Shown here: one piece after another, positions 61,411 through 64,000 of the stretch | Layout of the letters: the number at the start of each line of letters is the position of its first letter | Position numbering within the stretch: the first letter of the stretch is position 1 | Assembly (NCBI GenBank): GCA_944381365.1 | Contig: CALWKW010000005.1 | Location: 90,755-154,754, forward strand | From: an uncultured Christensenellaceae bacterium | GTDB lineage: Bacteria; Bacillota; Clostridia; Christensenellales; UBA3700 | Direction: 5' to 3' | DNA: 64,000 bases | Notes under the pieces: generated by a model | Told to the model about the DNA's origin: nothing | Seen by the model: the letters and a program-made list of their open reading frames with translations, nothing else | The model's database searches: none | Translations under genes and position numbers: made by a program

Positions 61411-62199
61411 ATGAAAAAAATTAAGCTTTTGGTTGTGGATGACAATGAAGATTTTATCAACAGCGTCAAACAAACCTATCTCACTGATGATGAAGTCGAA
61501 GTCGTTGGTTCGGCACAAGACGGCTTAGAAGCTATACATAAGATAGAAAGTTATAATCCTGATGTAGTAATACTCGATTTGGTTATGCCCGAGGTGGACG
61601 GCTTTGGAGTGCTTGCCAATGTCGATTACAAAAAGATGCCCAAAAAGCCCAATTATATCGTGGTATCTCAACTTACGGGCGAAAACTTTATCAACAAGGC
61701 TATTTCGCTAGGTGCAAGTTATTATCTCGTCAAGCCCGTAAATATGCTTATGCTCAAAGACAGAGTAAAAGAATTTGCAGGCGAACCCGTACAAAAGGCT
61801 GTCGAAACTCCCGATGACAGATTTGTCAGACAAGCTATCAAGAGAAACCAGCACAACCTTGACGAAAAACTTGCCAACATCTTTATTTCTGTGGGTATAC
61901 CCGCTCATATCAAAGGCTATCAGTTTTTGAGGGAAGCTATCAAAATGGCCATCGATACCCCTGAGATTATCAACAGTATTACAAAAAAACTTTATCCTTC
62001 TATTGCAGAAAAATTCAATACTTCGCCTTCCAAGGTAGAGCGTGCCATAAGACATGCTATCGAAGTCGCTTGGAACAGAGGCAGAATAGAAAATATCAAC
62101 AATATTTTCGGTCTCAAGATTTATACTGCAAACGACAAGCCTACAAACGGCGAGTTCATTGCTCTTTTGGCAGACAAAATGATTATGGAAGGTGCATAA
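61411..62199 (+). CDS. spo0A: Sporulation transcription factor Spo0A
   Basis: A 262-residue response regulator, the master switch of sporulation. The receiver domain has DDN near residue 10, phospho-acceptor Asp56 in VVILDLVMP, and the conserved Lys in YLVKPVN. The C-terminal Spo0A DNA-binding domain carries KLYPSIAEKFNTSPSKVERAIRHAIEVAW, the family recognition helices. Its length matches Spo0A of other species. The start is the ATG at 61411 after GGAGGA. It lies next to an Xre gene rather than spoIVB, the common clostridial neighbour. Two 0A boxes upstream indicate autoregulation. Confidence 0.97.
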   Translation: MKKIKLLVVDDNEDFINSVKQTYLTDDEVEVVGSAQDGLEAIHKIESYNPDVVILDLVMPEVDGFGVLANVDYKKMPKKPNYIVVSQLTGENFINKAISLGASYYLVKPVNMLMLKDRVKEFAGEPVQKAVETPDDRFVRQAIKRNQHNLDEKLANIFISVGIPAHIKGYQFLREAIKMAIDTPEIINSITKKLYPSIAEKFNTSPSKVERAIRHAIEVAWNRGRIENINNIFGLKIYTANDKPTNGEFIALLADKMIMEGA

Positions 62200-62520
62200 A
62201 ATTGTTCTTTAGAACAAAAAAATGTTTTATTAATATTTTATTTAGAAAAAAGTTAAGTATATCCCCGATGGATTTTAAGGATTTGATTTATTGCAGAGTA
62301 CTTTAAGTGACTCTGCTTTTTCATTTGTTTGGTATTTGTAGGAGTTTTTATGCCAAAAAACTTCTTATTTCGATTCAACTTTACTTAGATTTTATATTAA
62401 TAAAGACATAGAGCAAAATTTTTTAATTTTTTTTGCAAAAACTATTTACAAATTATGTTTTTGTGCATATAATACTAGACATTGAATATATACTTTCTTT
62501 GACAAGATAAGGAGATGTTT
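62200..62520. other. Intergenic region after spo0A with terminator and promoter
   Basis: Holds the spo0A terminator near 62293-62322 (GCAGAGT / ACTCTGC, then TTTTTC) and the promoter of the next gene, TTTACA at 62445, 17 bp, TATAAT at 62468. Otherwise AT-rich and without an open frame. Confidence 0.65.
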
Positions 62521-63069
62521 ATGGGAAAATATATTAAATGCCCCAGATGTGAACTCAACTGGATAAAAGAAGAAGACGAATATTGTGATGTCTGCAAGGC
62601 AGAGATGGGTATTGAGGGTTTTACTTTGCTCGATGACGAAGAAGACGAGATGCTCTGTCCCGTATGCGGAGTCAACTATATCGAACATGGCGAAAAGATG
62701 TGTGCAGAATGCCGTGCGAAGAAAGCAGAAGACAGCGATATGTTTGAAGGAGAAGAAGATTCTCAGCAAAACAGCAGCATAGATGAAGAAGAAAATATCG
62801 AAAAGATTTCTTTTGACGAGCTTGACGAAGAAGAAAAACTCGATATGTATGACGAATCTTTTGACGATCAGGATGATTTCTCTGCAAACGATTTCAGCGA
62901 TGACGATACTACCGTAGTCGGAGACGATGATTTTGAAGAAGAGGAAGAAGATGAAAGCGTATCCGAAGACGATATAGAAGACGACTTCAACTATGATATC
63001 GACTCAGTAGACACCTCAGACTTGGATGACGAAGAGGAAGAAGAGGACGAGGACGAAGAAGATCTTTGA
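62521..63069 (+). CDS. Zinc-ribbon protein with highly acidic C-terminal tail
   Basis: A 182-residue cytoplasmic protein with two zinc ribbons, CPRCELNW (about residue 7) with CDVC, and CPVCGVNY with CAEC (about 53-75). From about residue 90, the sequence is almost entirely Asp and Glu with few hydrophobic residues (DDEEEEEDEDEED-like end). The start at 62521 fits AAGGAG at a six-base spacing; an earlier ATG at 62515 would lie against it. Such tails occur in histone-like or RNA-binding partners and in metal buffers. Function unknown. It follows spo0A but has its own promoter. Confidence 0.8.
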   Translation: MGKYIKCPRCELNWIKEEDEYCDVCKAEMGIEGFTLLDDEEDEMLCPVCGVNYIEHGEKMCAECRAKKAEDSDMFEGEEDSQQNSSIDEEENIEKISFDELDEEEKLDMYDESFDDQDDFSANDFSDDDTTVVGDDDFEEEEEDESVSEDDIEDDFNYDIDSVDTSDLDDEEEEEDEDEEDL

Positions 63070-63097
63070 TTTTTGGTCAGAGAAAGGCAATATTTTA

Positions 63098-63127
63098 TTG
63101 ACAAAAATCAAAAAGTTTTGATATACT
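63098..63127 (+). promoter_or_regulatory. tRNA-Ser promoter
   Basis: TTGACA at 63098, 18 bp, TATACT at 63122. A hairpin (GGCAGG / CCTGCC, 63143-63161) lies in the leader before the tRNA. Confidence 0.7.
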
Positions 63128-63167
63128 GAATAAGCAAAAAAGAGGCAGGATAAAGCCTGCCCTATAT

Positions 63168-63256
63168 GGAAGCGTATCGAAGTGGTCATAACGAGGCGGT
63201 CTTGAAAACCGTTTGGGTGCAAGCCCACGGGGGTTCGAATCCCTCCGCTTCCGCCA
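63168..63256 (+). tRNA. tRNA-Ser (anticodon UGA)
   Basis: An 89-nt class II tRNA. The acceptor stem GGAAGCG pairs with CGCTTCC; the anticodon loop CTTGAAA gives TGA at 63203-63205 (codon UCA). A long variable arm follows (TTGGGTGCAAGCCCACG-like), and the T loop contains GGTTCGAATCC. The CCA end is encoded (63254-63256). Confidence 0.97.
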
Positions 63257-63257
63257 C

Positions 63258-63294
63258 ATACTCGCTACCCGATAAAGGTAGCGAGTATTTTTTT
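63258..63294 (+). terminator. Terminator after tRNA-Ser
   Basis: ATACTCGCTACC / GGTAGCGAGTAT with a 7-nt loop and T7. Confidence 0.85.
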
Positions 63295-63472
63295 GTCAAA
63301 AAAAATACTCAGCTTTAAATATCGGTCGCTCGTTTTACCGACCAAACGAAATGGTATATATCCAAGATATAACCATTTGTCGGTACTGTGACATATTTTT
63401 ATGGACACTGAAACCAGTTAACGTTAAAATTAATATTTAAAGTTTAATTATACTGTTTTGGACTGTATTATA

Positions 63473-63501
63473 TTGACATATTAAGATATAAATGGTATAA
63501 T
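63473..63501 (+). promoter_or_regulatory. Consensus promoter of the right-edge gene
   Basis: TTGACA at 63473, 17 bp, TATAAT at 63496. Upstream of it (63330-63425) are inverted repeats, e.g. CGGTCG / CGACC and AAATGGTATAT / ATATAACCATTT-like, near the tRNA. Confidence 0.75.
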
Positions 63502-63531
63502 ATCGTCAAATTATAACAATAGGATGGTAAA

Positions 63532-64000
63532 ATGTATACAAAATTATTTGAACGCTTGGTAACAAAATTTTCCATCAAAGTTACCGACTTAATAAAGTAT
63601 TTGGAGATCTCCAAAGCTACGATTTATAATTACCGTAATTTGGAGAAATTTTCAGATATACCTAAGGACAAGCAATTAAAAATATTTTATTTGTTTGGCA
63701 AAGAGTCTGAACAGGAGTTGGAACTGGTCTTGGATGAGGCAGACCCTGATATACTTACAGGTTATTTGAGTAGAATATCAAGCATCTTAAAAGGAAGTTA
63801 TAATAACAAACTTCAATCACTATCATCCATAGAAGAATTGACAGAGCAAGTCGAAAGATTAACAAAGGAAAACGATTCATTGAAACATCAGGTGTTAGAA
63901 CTTGATAGATTTCAAGGGATAAATGACTTTACACGTTCTGTTTTGCTCGATAAGGTTGCTGCAATAGTTGAAGGTAGTTCTGCTGCTGAAATAAAAGAAT
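63532..64000 (+). CDS. HTH/coiled-coil protein, 3' truncated by window edge
   Basis: At least 156 residues are visible; the frame is open to the edge. The ATG follows AGGATGG. The N-terminus reads like a helix-turn-helix (VTDLIKYLEISKATIYNYR), followed by a hydrophilic helical section and a probable coiled coil (EELTEQVERLTKENDSLKHQ). It is the first gene after tRNA-Ser, and its codon use (more TTG, CAA, GGT) looks different from neighbours. It may be an accessory-element gene, e.g. the regulator of an island integrated at the tRNA. Function not recognised. Confidence 0.6.
   Translation, partial: MYTKLFERLVTKFSIKVTDLIKYLEISKATIYNYRNLEKFSDIPKDKQLKIFYLFGKESEQELELVLDEADPDILTGYLSRISSILKGSYNNKLQSLSSIEELTEQVERLTKENDSLKHQVLELDRFQGINDFTRSVLLDKVAAIVEGSSAAEIKE

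Overview
This window reads as chromosomal DNA of an anaerobic, spore-forming, low-GC Gram-positive bacterium (Bacillota, Clostridia-like), probably an uncultured gut lineage. The reasons are a spo0A gene, a complete gerA-gerB-gerC germination operon, strong Shine-Dalgarno sites, near-consensus sigma-A promoters (TTGACA, 17 bp, TATAAT), many lipoproteins with an AFAGC-like lipobox, and anaerobe-type genes (queH, a ferredoxin-thioredoxin-reductase-like protein, an iron alcohol dehydrogenase). No ribosomal RNA operon, CRISPR array, transposase or integrase was recognised.

Layout. 0-5.6 kb: the 3' part of a giant surface protein built of Ig-like repeats. 5.8-9.6 kb: an iron alcohol dehydrogenase, two tandem Cys-rich small proteins on the minus strand, and a MATE exporter behind a structured leader with a terminator that looks like a guanidine-IV (mepA-type) riboswitch. 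9.6-11.8 kb: a TM2 protein and a minus-strand vitamin B12 uptake unit (cobalamin riboswitch, DUF4430-like lipoprotein, ECF S-component). 12-18.2 kb: an RsgI-like lipoprotein, a 49-residue peptide ending in QDADDL, and an operon of two degenerate alcohol-dehydrogenase-like proteins with queH, then a GH43 enzyme. 18.8-23.4 kb: a second MATE exporter, the FTR-like protein, DUF378, and an operon of a membrane protein, a zinc-ribbon membrane protein and a phosphoesterase.

23.6-28 kb holds glycolysis: pgk, tpiA and gpmI, with an Xre regulator and a candidate short RNA between tpiA and gpmI. 28-30 kb: a large zinc-ribbon membrane protein that is a fused relative of the split pair at 21-22 kb. 30-38.5 kb: a minus-strand nahK-galE-(UDP-sugar 4,6-dehydratase) operon that could turn free N-acetylhexosamines into UDP-sugars for surface glycans, a lipoprotein, then nagA and an esterase. 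38.5-42.3 kb: gerABC. 42.5-57.9 kb: a GH2 beta-mannosidase, a phosphoesterase, a GH16 lipoprotein, a polar amino-acid ABC operon that ends in a TrpR-like regulator and has a clear double-palindrome operator, about 1.1 kb of non-coding DNA with a candidate structured RNA, a two-permease FtsX/MacB-type ABC system, and a GH38 alpha-mannosidase. 58-63.1 kb: a lipoprotein, a YgjP-like metallopeptidase, an AEC carrier, an Xre regulator divergent from spo0A with two 0A boxes between them, and a zinc-ribbon protein with a very acidic tail. The window ends with tRNA-Ser(UGA) and a DNA-binding/coiled-coil gene that runs off the edge and may open an integrated element.

The shared themes are glycan salvage and remodelling (GH2, GH38, GH16, GH43, nahK, galE, nagA), sporulation and germination, cation/drug export, and cofactor capture. 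Most functional calls rest on motif recognition by eye. No database search was possible.
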